Positions 1-6,398 of a stretch of 7,456 bases of DNA are shown here, one piece after another. Made by a program: the position numbers and the translations under genes. The stretch's first letter is position 1. Every line of letters begins with the position of its first letter. The DNA comes from Armatimonadota bacterium. GTDB taxonomy: Bacteria > Armatimonadota > Fimbriimonadia > Fimbriimonadales > Fimbriimonadaceae. The notes under the pieces were generated by a model that was not told where the DNA came from, made no database searches, and worked only from the letters and a program-made list of their open reading frames with translations. The DNA lies in NCBI GenBank assembly GCA_023392285.1, contig JAEVZK010000054.1, positions 1 to 7,456 on the forward strand, given 5' to 3'.

Positions 1-2204
1 GCTCGGTAGGTCTCCTCATCATCCGTGGAAAGCCGGTTGACATTGAAATCTGGCGAATTGATCCGTACTCTTCGCTCGGTTCCGGAGAGAACATCTTGTC
101 CACGAAGGCAAAGCACATCGAATTTATCGAAGAAGTATTTGCATGAGCGTTTATCCCACTGGATTATCCGAATATGCTCAGCGGACTCACCTTCTGCGAG
201 ACGAGGGGAAGAGGCAGACCACATCACTGGCACGGTTTCCGCAAGAGGACGTGATGAGATCACCACTCCTGATGAATGAGCTCGCATATTACGCGGAATG
301 TCCATCAACTTTTGAGCAAGCTGAAAGATGATGCGAAAACGCTCGCGTGGAATCTGTGAGCCGCGCAACTCCGGCCGCTCCATGAGGGCAGATTCAAGCT
401 GATCAGCAGGAACGCCTCCATGAATTTTTTTGGCGAGATAACCGATGGTTTCGTTGGGTAATCCAAGCGCCTTGCCGACTTCACGAACAATGCCCCTTGT
501 GCAATAGGCGCCCACCGCGGCGACTGTGGCCACGCGATCTCTCCCGTACTTACGAGTGAGATACTCTCGCACGTCATCACGACGATGCGCTTCGAAGTCG
601 ATGTCGATATCAGGACGTTTCGTGCCATCGATAGGGAGGAAACGGTCGAAGTGCAGTTGATGCTTGTAGGCGTCGATGCGCGAAAAACCCAGACAGTACG
701 CAACCGCAGAATCCACCACTGAACCTCGGCCACTATGATGGATCTGCTGCTCTTGAGCCCACTTAACCATGTCCCAAGCCACAAGAAAATGGCCGGAAAA
801 GCCAAGCTTTTGTATGCGATCGAGTTCTGAGTTGATCCTTCGCTGAAGTTTTAGATCAATGTTTTTATGGTGCTGATGGGCTCCCATCCAAGTGATCTCG
901 CGCAATGCGCGGTTGTCATCATCGAACAATTTTGGCAACTGTGTCCGGTCGGGAAGAACTTCATCATCGCACTTCTCGGCAATGAGAACAGTATTCGCCA
1001 GCAGCTCGGGTTCGTCAGCATACAGTTCTCCCATCTCTTCCAACCGGCGGAGGAATCGTTCAGCATTGAGCGCACGATCCGGGATTGGTGATATCTGAGG
1101 TTGATCTGGGTGCCGCTTCGGTTTACGGCCAAGAACCTCCTCGACAGTGCAGAGCGTTTCGACGCAGGTGAGGATGTCCCCAATGGGAAAATCGGCACGT
1201 CGAGGATGAGTCACGAGACCACCGGCAAAGCACGTGAGATCAAGCTCCTTCGCAAGATCGATTAGCAATCGATTTGTGGAAATTTGCCACGGAAGGTACG
1301 TCCTCTCAATTTCAACGAAGACATTTCCCCTGCCAAAGATCGAAATGAGACGTTCGATCAATTCCTTTCCTTGCGCAAATCGTCGCGAGGTAATAAGCCG
1401 GTTAAGTGGGCCGGTATCTCCTCCCGTCAAGCAGAGAAGGTCACGAGAGAATCGCTCCAAGCGATTCCATGAGCAAAGAGGAAATTGCCTGGGTTCTTCA
1501 AGATGGCATTGTGTGATCAGCTGAGATAACGATTCGTATCCTCGTTTGCTCTTGGCGATGAGGACCAGCTCGCCACCCTCCGGCATCACGACGGTTGCTC
1601 CAACCAAAGGCTTGATTCCCTGCTTTTTGCACGTTTTTACAAATTCAACTGCGCCCGTGAGCGACATGCAATCAGTGATGGCGGCCGCTGGAATTCCAAA
1701 GCTGGCACAAACAAGAGGAATTTCCTCGGCAAGCATCGTTCCTCTCCCAAAGGTGTATCCGCTAGCAATATGAAGGGGAACATAGGGAGCGGCCGAGGCT
1801 TTAACTGCGGATGCGATCACCTTGGTCTGAGAATGAGGCTCCTGGAGTTTCTTGCCAAAAGGGTAGAGAGATTTGCTCTGCCTAGTCAGTCGAGCATCCC
1901 GAAGCAGCTGAAACTCCTCCGTCTTCTCCTGATAATAATCATGAGAAAGTGTTCCGCACGCTCGACTGACTTTCTCATCACGCGTTTTTGATGCCTTAAC
2001 CGAAATGTCTTCGGAACAGTCGTGATCGTAGTCGCGCTGGCCAGATTGGATGAGATTGGCAATACTGGGGAGCTCGTAAGATTCTTCCCGGCGAATCCCC
2101 TTCGAGTCCAAGTACTGCACAAACTCGCGATACGGCTCCATCGACCACCATTCGCCAGCTTCGCGCCAGACCGAAATAATTTCTCTATGTCCATCCGGTC
2201 GCAT
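1..2204 (-). CDS. dnaE2: DnaE2/ImuC-like error-prone DNA polymerase III alpha subunit, 3' end beyond window
   Basis: C-family DNA polymerase, the predicted catalytic partner of ImuB in mutagenic translesion synthesis. I translated one uninterrupted frame of 734 codons with no stop before the window edge. Palm motifs are intact: SGRGS at residues 491-495, PDIDIDF with catalytic Asp532 and Asp534, and KFDVL with the third Asp at 696. The PHP region (about 140-210) is degenerate: the HxH motif reads His145-Ile-Ala147, the TDH motif reads Asp178-Cys-Met, and the later GCE-type motif reads GAT, so PHP nuclease activity is unlikely. An extra N-terminal part (1-140) starts with VWREAGEWWSMEPYREF (12-28) followed by a charged linker. 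I chose ATG 2204 because it keeps the whole WREAGEWW motif and overlaps the imuB stop by 20 nt, which suggests translational coupling. ATG 2141 (Met22) is the alternative. AAGG lies 9 nt upstream of 2204, so the ribosome site is weak. The C-terminal fingers and clamp-binding regions are not visible. Family call is strong; the DnaE2 subtype rests on context and the lost PHP ligands. Confidence 0.87.
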   Translation of the reverse strand, partial: MRPDGHREIISVWREAGEWWSMEPYREFVQYLDSKGIRREESYELPSIANLIQSGQRDYDHDCSEDISVKASKTRDEKVSRACGTLSHDYYQEKTEEFQLLRDARLTRQSKSLYPFGKKLQEPHSQTKVIASAVKASAAPYVPLHIASGYTFGRGTMLAEEIPLVCASFGIPAAAITDCMSLTGAVEFVKTCKKQGIKPLVGATVVMPEGGELVLIAKSKRGYESLSQLITQCHLEEPRQFPLCSWNRLERFSRDLLCLTGGDTGPLNRLITSRRFAQGKELIERLISIFGRGNVFVEIERTYLPWQISTNRLLIDLAKELDLTCFAGGLVTHPRRADFPIGDILTCVETLCTVEEVLGRKPKRHPDQPQISPIPDRALNAERFLRRLEEMGELYADEPELLANTVLIAEKCDDEVLPDRTQLPKLFDDDNRALREITWMGAHQHHKNIDLKLQRRINSELDRIQKLGFSGHFLVAWDMVKWAQEQQIHHSGRGSVVDSAVAYCLGFSRIDAYKHQLHFDRFLPIDGTKRPDIDIDFEAHRRDDVREYLTRKYGRDRVATVAAVGAYCTRGIVREVGKALGLPNETIGYLAKKIHGGVPADQLESALMERPELRGSQIPRERFRIIFQLAQKLMDIPRNMRAHSSGVVISSRPLAETVPVMWSASSPRLAEGESAEHIRIIQWDKRSCKYFFDKFDVLCLRGQDVLSGTERRVRINSPDFNVNRLSTDDEETYR
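1884..1978. repeat. two overlapping inverted repeats inside the dnaE2 linker
   Basis: Arms 1884-1895 and 1960-1971 are perfect 12-bp reverse complements (plus-strand left arm AGTCAGTCGAGC). Arms 1941-1950 and 1969-1978 are perfect 10-bp reverse complements (left arm ATGAGAAAGT) with an 18-nt spacer. The two pairings share bases 1969-1971, so the complete stems cannot form together. They fall in the poorly conserved linker between the Trp-rich N-terminal segment and the PHP domain, about residues 76-107. The base pairing is read directly from the sequence; any function is unknown. Confidence 0.6.
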
Positions 2205-3393
2205 CTTTCCACGCCTTCAATACCAATTTTCTTCTTGGAACTTTCACTTCAGATCCTGTGACCACCGCGGAGTCCCCAAAGACGCTGCGCACCTGATCGC
2301 ATGCAGAGGCAATCCCCCGGCTTCGTTCAAAAGAATCGATCCGTCCATGCCATCCTTTCTGGACTCGAATCAAGGGTTCCACCTTCTCCAATCGAACGCG
2401 AATCATGCTGATGCCTTGACTTACTTGCAAGGAGTTAAAGAGCAGACGCAAACTGGCGATTGCTGAGGGATAGTTGGTGATCGCCTTTGTAAATCTTCGC
2501 CGTGCGGTGAGAACCTCACCTTCTAAATCAACTTGAAGAAGGACATCTTTGGATTGCAGATCTTCGCTCCGCAATCTTTCAGCCAATTTGGCTGCAATCA
2601 ATTGAAGCGCCCGGTCTACGGCAAGGGAGTCATCCACGTCGCCTTGAAAAGTAAATCTCTCACCCATAGAATTGGGTGGAAACGATGCTTTAACCTGCTC
2701 AAAATACTTTCCACGGGCACAGCTCAGAATATGAGTCGATTCATCTCCAAATTGGCCACGCAAGACATCGAGTGGAATGCAGGCAACATCTCCAACCGTT
2801 TTATAGCCAAGAAATTCGAGCCGCTCCAACGAAGAGGATCTGACGGGAGTGAGCTGCCTAGTTTTCAAGGAAGCTAAGTAGCTGGCGGGATCGGAGCAGG
2901 GTTCTCTCAATGAAAGCTGATCGCTGATTCTTTTTGAGCCATTTAGCGGACGGTTCTCACAAGAGAGCTTCGCCAACCACTTGGTTCCTGCCATCCCAAT
3001 TCGGCTTCGCAACCCCACGGTTTGGCTGATCTGCTGGCATAGATCGAAGCTCATCGCTTCCGCATCAGGTTGATTCGAGAGGTCGATCCAAGCGGAATGC
3101 TGTTGATCCGGCTCGATGACATCCGAATACTGGTTTGCCAGAGTAAGCCACCGCTCTTGGAGCAACCGATAAGACTCCTCTTCCCAACTCTGAAAATGAG
3201 CATCCTGCAAAATTGCTTTCGCCTCAGAAAGCGGCATTCCTTTCCATACATTCTGCTCCTTCGCAAGAGCGTTTGAATCAAGAACAACCTTGTCTCGATG
3301 CACCACCAACGGACGCAACTTGAGAATTGGATCAGATTCTTCAAGAGCCGCGCAATAAAATCCTGCCAACTGAATATACAAGAAATAGTGCAT
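2185..3393 (-). CDS. imuB: ImuB-like catalytically inactive Y-family DNA polymerase (402 aa)
   Basis: Y-family (DinB/UmuC) fold with the catalytic acids lost, as in ImuB, which in characterised systems bridges the sliding clamp and the DnaE2/ImuC polymerase during SOS mutagenesis. The first motif, normally DMDAFFASVE, reads YIQLAGFYCAALE (residues 6-18), so the two Asp positions are Gln8 and Ala10. The palm motif, normally SIDEAYLD, reads QQHSAWID (97-104), so the Asp-Glu pair is His99-Ser100. Fold landmarks remain: KGMPLSEA (51-58), a helix-hairpin-helix-like stretch LERLEFLGYKTVGDV (189-203), and a little-finger region of roughly 240-350. QLSLRE (159-164) resembles a clamp-binding motif but is internal, where such motifs are not usual. 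At 402 residues it is shorter than I recall for ImuB and ends just after the little finger, without the usual Trp-rich tail. The stop codon lies inside the next gene, pointing to an imuB-dnaE2 operon. No imuA is visible. ATG 3393 is the start; no clear Shine-Dalgarno sequence precedes it. Confidence 0.86.
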   Translation of the reverse strand: MHYFLYIQLAGFYCAALEESDPILKLRPLVVHRDKVVLDSNALAKEQNVWKGMPLSEAKAILQDAHFQSWEEESYRLLQERWLTLANQYSDVIEPDQQHSAWIDLSNQPDAEAMSFDLCQQISQTVGLRSRIGMAGTKWLAKLSCENRPLNGSKRISDQLSLREPCSDPASYLASLKTRQLTPVRSSSLERLEFLGYKTVGDVACIPLDVLRGQFGDESTHILSCARGKYFEQVKASFPPNSMGERFTFQGDVDDSLAVDRALQLIAAKLAERLRSEDLQSKDVLLQVDLEGEVLTARRRFTKAITNYPSAIASLRLLFNSLQVSQGISMIRVRLEKVEPLIRVQKGWHGRIDSFERSRGIASACDQVRSVFGDSAVVTGSEVKVPRRKLVLKAWKDATGWT

Positions 3394-3394
3394 C

Positions 3395-3423
3395 TTTGTC
3401 TACTATTATCAGTATAGGACAAA
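3395..3423 (-). promoter_or_regulatory. operator-like dyad and possible -10 element in front of imuB
   Basis: The 60-bp gap between the peptidase stop and imuB contains nested dyad symmetry. On the plus strand, outer arms TTTGTC (3395-3400) and GACAAA (3418-3423) flank inner arms TACT (3401-3404) and AGTA (3411-3414), with a 3-nt asymmetry on one side. On the minus strand TATACT (3416-3411) could be a -10 hexamer. No convincing -35 is seen, and the start codon is only about 17 nt downstream, which would give a very short leader. Placement directly before an SOS-type operon suggests a LexA or other repressor site. It does not match the E. coli, Bacillus or alphaproteobacterial LexA consensus that I know. 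Confidence 0.35.
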
Positions 3424-3453
3424 TCTTCCCATTTCTCCAGACTTGTGGAAAAG

Positions 3454-5940
3454 TTACATGCTGGGTCCGAGGATCATCGCGTTCAGCAGCAGCTTGTACA
3501 GCCCTGGCCACATCGCGCGATCCGTTGGATCGATGGTGAAAAGAACCACATGCCCGCGTCCGTAGGGCACATCCTGCAGCCAAGTGGTGTTCGCCAGCGC
3601 TTCCTCTGTCTCATCCGGCCATTCCCACCCGCTGAGCAGCTTCTTTACGTCCTTATCCTCGCTAAACTTCACGACGCTGCCACCCTCTTTTCGAGATTTG
3701 TAGAATTCGTTCCCCATCACCGGAACCGGGAGTTCATGCCGTGCATAGCCGTAAGACAAGAACGACCTCATATCGATCTGCGCTTGGAAGATCGCGCCTG
3801 GCAGATACTGATGATCGCCATCCACTTTCTCCAATTCCACCAACGAACTTGGACCCACTGCCCAGTCGATGTCACCCAGGGCGATGAGCGTCCCGCCACC
3901 TTGCACCCATTCCTTCACCTTCGAGTTCAAGCTAAAACCCGACCCGCTCGGAATCACGATCGACGTATATGCATCCAAGCTGCGACTCAGTCCCGACGTG
4001 CTCAAAGGCGTGAACGGCAGCTTGAACACCTGCTCCATGAGGTACCAAATGGCGCCGACCTGACCCATCTCCGCGCCGCTCCCAAACAAGATTCCAATCT
4101 TAGGTTGGCGGAGATCGACCACGCTTTCACTGCCCGTGCCCTGGCTTCCAATTCTGGGATAAGTGCTCGATAAGCCCGAAATCGTCGCCCCATACTTTTC
4201 CTTGGCATTCTTCAGCTTCTCAAATAAGTTGTCCTCGTTGCGAGAGGCATAACAAAGGAATGTTCCTGCCGAAAACGCGCCCGAATCCGTTTCCATCTGC
4301 TTCGTGGCGATGGAAAATTTCACCCCCGCCCTCATCAACTCATCAATCATCAAAATGTCGTCTTGATCGACATAATCGATGGCGTATACAGGCGCTTGGC
4401 GGAAGTGGCGCCCAGTAACCGGCATTATATGCGAATGACTTATATCGCCGAACTTCACCTTCGCCATCTGCAAGTTCTGAGCAAGCGGAAGTGACCAACC
4501 CGTGATGTCGTAAAAGTCCGCTCCGTCCGGACCTGGATAATTTTCCCCTTCCGGTGCCGACGTCTTTTTAGCAAGCTGTGCTTTGATGAACTCCGGTTCG
4601 AAGTCGCTCTTGCTCTCGACCATCGCATCCAGTAAATGCCCCTGTGGCTGTCTTCGAGTCACCGCCAAATAGTTCATTTTTGGACCCGAATAACGTTCAT
4701 CTTTTGGAAATTTCGGCGGCGTATCGGACATCACTTCATTAAAGAAATCTCCATGGATTCCCATCGACAATAACTGCTTGCGCAACCGCTCGAGCGCTCG
4801 CGGATCTCCAAAAAAGGCGTAGCTCTCATTCGGAAGTTGCTGTACGGATGCCTTAAAACTCACGAAGCTTTCGAGGAGATCGTGGGATCGTTCAACCGCC
4901 GCGCCGATCACCGCCAAGGCGGCTGTGAAATGATGAGCCACCCCGTCTCGTAGTGTGACCGACGAGCCATCCTGCCGCTTGGTGGCAAGCATTCGCCCTC
5001 CATCGGTCTCTTGAGTCATTCCAATTGCGCCGCTGAGCGTGGTGAATGAGTCGAGATAGCCGGGATAGTACAGGTCGAAGGTGTCCTTGATGAAGTAGCC
5101 AAACCCGTGCTCGTCGAACGCCTTGCCCGTGGCTTTGCCGAAAATTTCGGTCCACTTGTTCACCCGCTCTCGATCGACGTTGACGTTCTGCGACATCGAA
5201 TTCGGTGGGAAGAAGTAGGACGCCACCTGGCCGTGCTGGTCGATATAAACCTGCGGTTGCCATTTGAGGAATTCCGCGACTTCGGACCGAGTTTCTTGCT
5301 GCGACATGGCGATGCGATCGCGATTCATGTCGAAGCGGTAGTGATTGGTTCGACCATAGATCGCCGAGGGCTCTTGATCCTCGTAACTTCCCCTGTCACT
5401 CGATCCCACCGAAATCGAGTTGTAGTAAACGGTGAATCGCTCGTGCCCGTCAGGGTTGTAGACCGGATTCACAACAACGACTGCGCGATCGAGCAAATCT
5501 TGAATCGGCTTCGCCCGGCTTGCCAACAAGTTGTAAAGCAGCGGCATCGCCGATTCGAAGGAAGCCGTTTCGTCGCCGTGGATGCATTCGTTCACCCATA
5601 CGATGGGCGGATCATCCATCTTGACCGACTGACCCTCGGCTCGCCGAGCATTGTTGGCGAGAATCTCGGACAGCCGCGACATGTTTGCTGGCGATGAGGT
5701 CGCGATGATGCGCAAGGGCCGACCTTCCCAACTCTTCCCATATTGAACGGAAATAGCCCGATTGCCAGCGGCCCGAAGCATGGCATCGATCGCCTTCTCC
5801 TGATCGCGGAAGGTTGTCGTGCGGCTGCCGATCTCGTAACCAAGTGTGGATTCGGGGTTTGGAATCGCTCGGTCGTAAGGAGTGAACGAGAAGAAGTCGA
5901 ACTTAGGTGCGATGAGGAGCGGCAGCAGAAAAGCGAGCAC
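3454..5940 (-). CDS. M14-family zinc carboxypeptidase with C-terminal glutamine-amidotransferase-like domain, exported
   Basis: Predicted secreted or periplasmic zinc metallopeptidase of the M14 (carboxypeptidase A-like) family. Numbering is from GTG 5940 (828 aa). The zinc ligands are His121 and Glu124 in IHGDETAS and His236 in YIDQHGQ. The proposed catalytic Glu is 311 in TQETDGG. Asn206-Arg207 in DMNRDR fits the substrate-carboxylate site, and NPVYNPDG (158-165) is a typical family stretch. Residues about 613-693, starting KIGILFGSGAEMGQ, look like the non-catalytic class I amidotransferase-like domain that follows M14 in large bacterial members. No amidotransferase catalytic Cys is evident there. 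The N-terminus has a hydrophobic run, LAFLLPLLIA, consistent with an incomplete signal peptide. The start is uncertain. GTG 5940 leaves a truncated signal. The same frame is open to a TTG at 6390 (978 aa), but that extension is repeat-encoded (GGSGGS runs) and unlikely to be native. ATG 5972 is one base out of frame. It ends 60 bp before imuB; I see no functional link. Confidence 0.85.
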   Translation of the reverse strand: MLAFLLPLLIAPKFDFFSFTPYDRAIPNPESTLGYEIGSRTTTFRDQEKAIDAMLRAAGNRAISVQYGKSWEGRPLRIIATSSPANMSRLSEILANNARRAEGQSVKMDDPPIVWVNECIHGDETASFESAMPLLYNLLASRAKPIQDLLDRAVVVVNPVYNPDGHERFTVYYNSISVGSSDRGSYEDQEPSAIYGRTNHYRFDMNRDRIAMSQQETRSEVAEFLKWQPQVYIDQHGQVASYFFPPNSMSQNVNVDRERVNKWTEIFGKATGKAFDEHGFGYFIKDTFDLYYPGYLDSFTTLSGAIGMTQETDGGRMLATKRQDGSSVTLRDGVAHHFTAALAVIGAAVERSHDLLESFVSFKASVQQLPNESYAFFGDPRALERLRKQLLSMGIHGDFFNEVMSDTPPKFPKDERYSGPKMNYLAVTRRQPQGHLLDAMVESKSDFEPEFIKAQLAKKTSAPEGENYPGPDGADFYDITGWSLPLAQNLQMAKVKFGDISHSHIMPVTGRHFRQAPVYAIDYVDQDDILMIDELMRAGVKFSIATKQMETDSGAFSAGTFLCYASRNEDNLFEKLKNAKEKYGATISGLSSTYPRIGSQGTGSESVVDLRQPKIGILFGSGAEMGQVGAIWYLMEQVFKLPFTPLSTSGLSRSLDAYTSIVIPSGSGFSLNSKVKEWVQGGGTLIALGDIDWAVGPSSLVELEKVDGDHQYLPGAIFQAQIDMRSFLSYGYARHELPVPVMGNEFYKSRKEGGSVVKFSEDKDVKKLLSGWEWPDETEEALANTTWLQDVPYGRGHVVLFTIDPTDRAMWPGLYKLLLNAMILGPSM

Positions 5941-5972
5941 AGCGTATTGTAACCGGGAATGAGATAAGCCAT
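5941..5972 (-). other. possible original start of the M14 peptidase, out of frame by one base
   Basis: ATG at 5972-5970 begins MAYLIP, then is out of frame with the peptidase. Adding one base in the CCC run near 5956-5954 would join MAYLIP to RLQYAVLAFLLPLLIA, giving a textbook signal peptide of charged start plus hydrophobic core. This suggests either a one-base deletion (real mutation or homopolymer sequencing error) or chance. No clear ribosome-binding site precedes this ATG, and decayed repeat sequence starts only about 6 nt upstream. Confidence 0.35.
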
Positions 5973-6017
5973 TTGTTGCGATCGGGCTGGAGCGGCGGCC
6001 CTGCGGGGTGTGGCGGT

Positions 6018-6061
6018 GCGAGTGCTTTTTCGTGGGTGGGCCGAATTCTTGCAATCGAGAA
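6018..6061. repeat. 44-bp leader of repeat unit, copy 1
   Basis: Identical to 6303-6346 except at one base (G versus C at the fifth position). It contains TGCTTTTTCGTGGG and GAATTC and leads directly into the 9-bp tandem array. The near-identity compared with the diverging palindromes downstream suggests recent duplication or gene conversion of this part. Confidence 0.85.
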
Positions 6062-6106
6062 CCACCCGAACCACCCGAACCACCCGAACCACCCGAACCA
6101 GCCGAA
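6062..6106. repeat. 9-bp tandem repeat (VNTR), five units
   Basis: Four perfect CCACCCGAA units and one variant CCAGCCGAA in tandem. Nine-base units keep any reading frame through changes in copy number. The plus strand reads Glu-Pro-Pro; minus frames read Gly-Gly-Ser or Trp-Phe-Gly. The sister array at 6347 has three units, so the copy number varies within the same window. Confidence 0.92.
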
Positions 6107-6201
6107 CTCACCCATATGAACAAGCAGCAATCAGACTCAGGTCCCTCTTTCGAGCCGGGGGTCGGCTCGAACTCGGGAATGACGAACCTCGTTTGTTGGT
6201 C

Positions 6202-6232
6202 CCCCGTCATCCCGACTGAAGCGCCGCCCTGC
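6202..6232. repeat. 31-bp direct repeat, copy 1 of 3
   Basis: Begins CCCCGTCATCCCGACTGAAG and ends GCCCTGC. The same segment recurs at 6246-6276 with one C-to-A change, and at 6468-6498 identically. The first two copies are 44 bp apart, which indicates a local tandem duplication inside element A. Confidence 0.88.
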
Positions 6233-6245
6233 TCCTGCTTAACAG

Positions 6246-6276
6246 CCCCGTCATCCCGACTGAAGCGACGCCCTGC
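6246..6276. repeat. 31-bp direct repeat, copy 2 of 3
   Basis: Differs from the copies at 6202 and 6468 by a single base (A at 6269). It continues into CGGCGCGGAACGGAGGGACC, the right end of element A. Confidence 0.88.
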
Positions 6277-6302
6277 GGCGCGGAACGGAGGGACCTGGGT
6301 CT

Positions 6303-6346
6303 GCGACTGCTTTTTCGTGGGTGGGCCGAATTCTTGCAATCGAGAA
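6303..6346. repeat. 44-bp leader of repeat unit, copy 2
   Basis: Second copy of the leader described at 6018, 285 bp away, with one mismatch. It immediately follows the right terminal repeat of element A, so the unit boundary lies here. Confidence 0.85.
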
Positions 6347-6373
6347 CCACCCGAACCACCCGAACCAACCGAA
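6347..6373. repeat. 9-bp tandem repeat (VNTR), three units
   Basis: Two perfect CCACCCGAA units and a variant CCAACCGAA. It is the same array as at 6062 but with two fewer units. In both copies the final unit is the variant, though with a different base, so expansion probably occurs in the leading units. Confidence 0.9.
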
Positions 6374-6398
6374 CTCACGCATGTGAACAAGCAGCAAT

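Larger units (their letters stand above)
6132..6303. repeat. MITE/REP-like palindromic element A, decayed and with an internal duplication
   Basis: Terminal inverted repeats 6132-6147 and 6288-6303 match at 15 of 16 positions (left end CAGACTCAGGTCCCTC). The internal hairpin has an 8-bp stem, 6149-6156 with 6164-6171, then a 3-nt mismatch and 4 more pairs. Element A is longer than element B because the segment CCCCGTCATCCCGACTGAAG and what follows is present twice (6202-6232 and 6246-6276, one mismatch). No coding capacity is evident. Confidence 0.75.

Noticed and set aside
305..1198. Minus-strand frames at 305-805 and 851-1198, suggesting a broken dnaE2
   Set aside because: These are shadow frames. 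The true dnaE2 frame is continuous from 2204 to the left edge and simply lacks a stop inside the window; no frameshift was found when it was translated.
3445..4173. Plus-strand open frame of 242 codons opposite the M14 gene
   Set aside because: Antisense to the amidotransferase-like end of the peptidase, with a His/Arg-rich composition typical of a shadow frame and no recognisable motif.
5107..5697. Plus-strand open frame of 196 codons
   Set aside because: Lies entirely antisense to the conserved zinc-site region of the M14 gene and has no family features.
6018..6373. CRISPR-like array
   Set aside because: Repeats are either 9-bp tandem units without spacers or two long diverged units; there are no regularly spaced repeats with unique spacers and no cas genes.
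5941..6390. N-terminal extension of the M14 protein to the TTG at 6390
   Set aside because: The extra 150 residues are translated repeat units (GGSGGS runs and duplicated RLQEFGPPTKK), they precede the hydrophobic signal segment, and start only at a TTG. Judged read-through openness rather than native protein.
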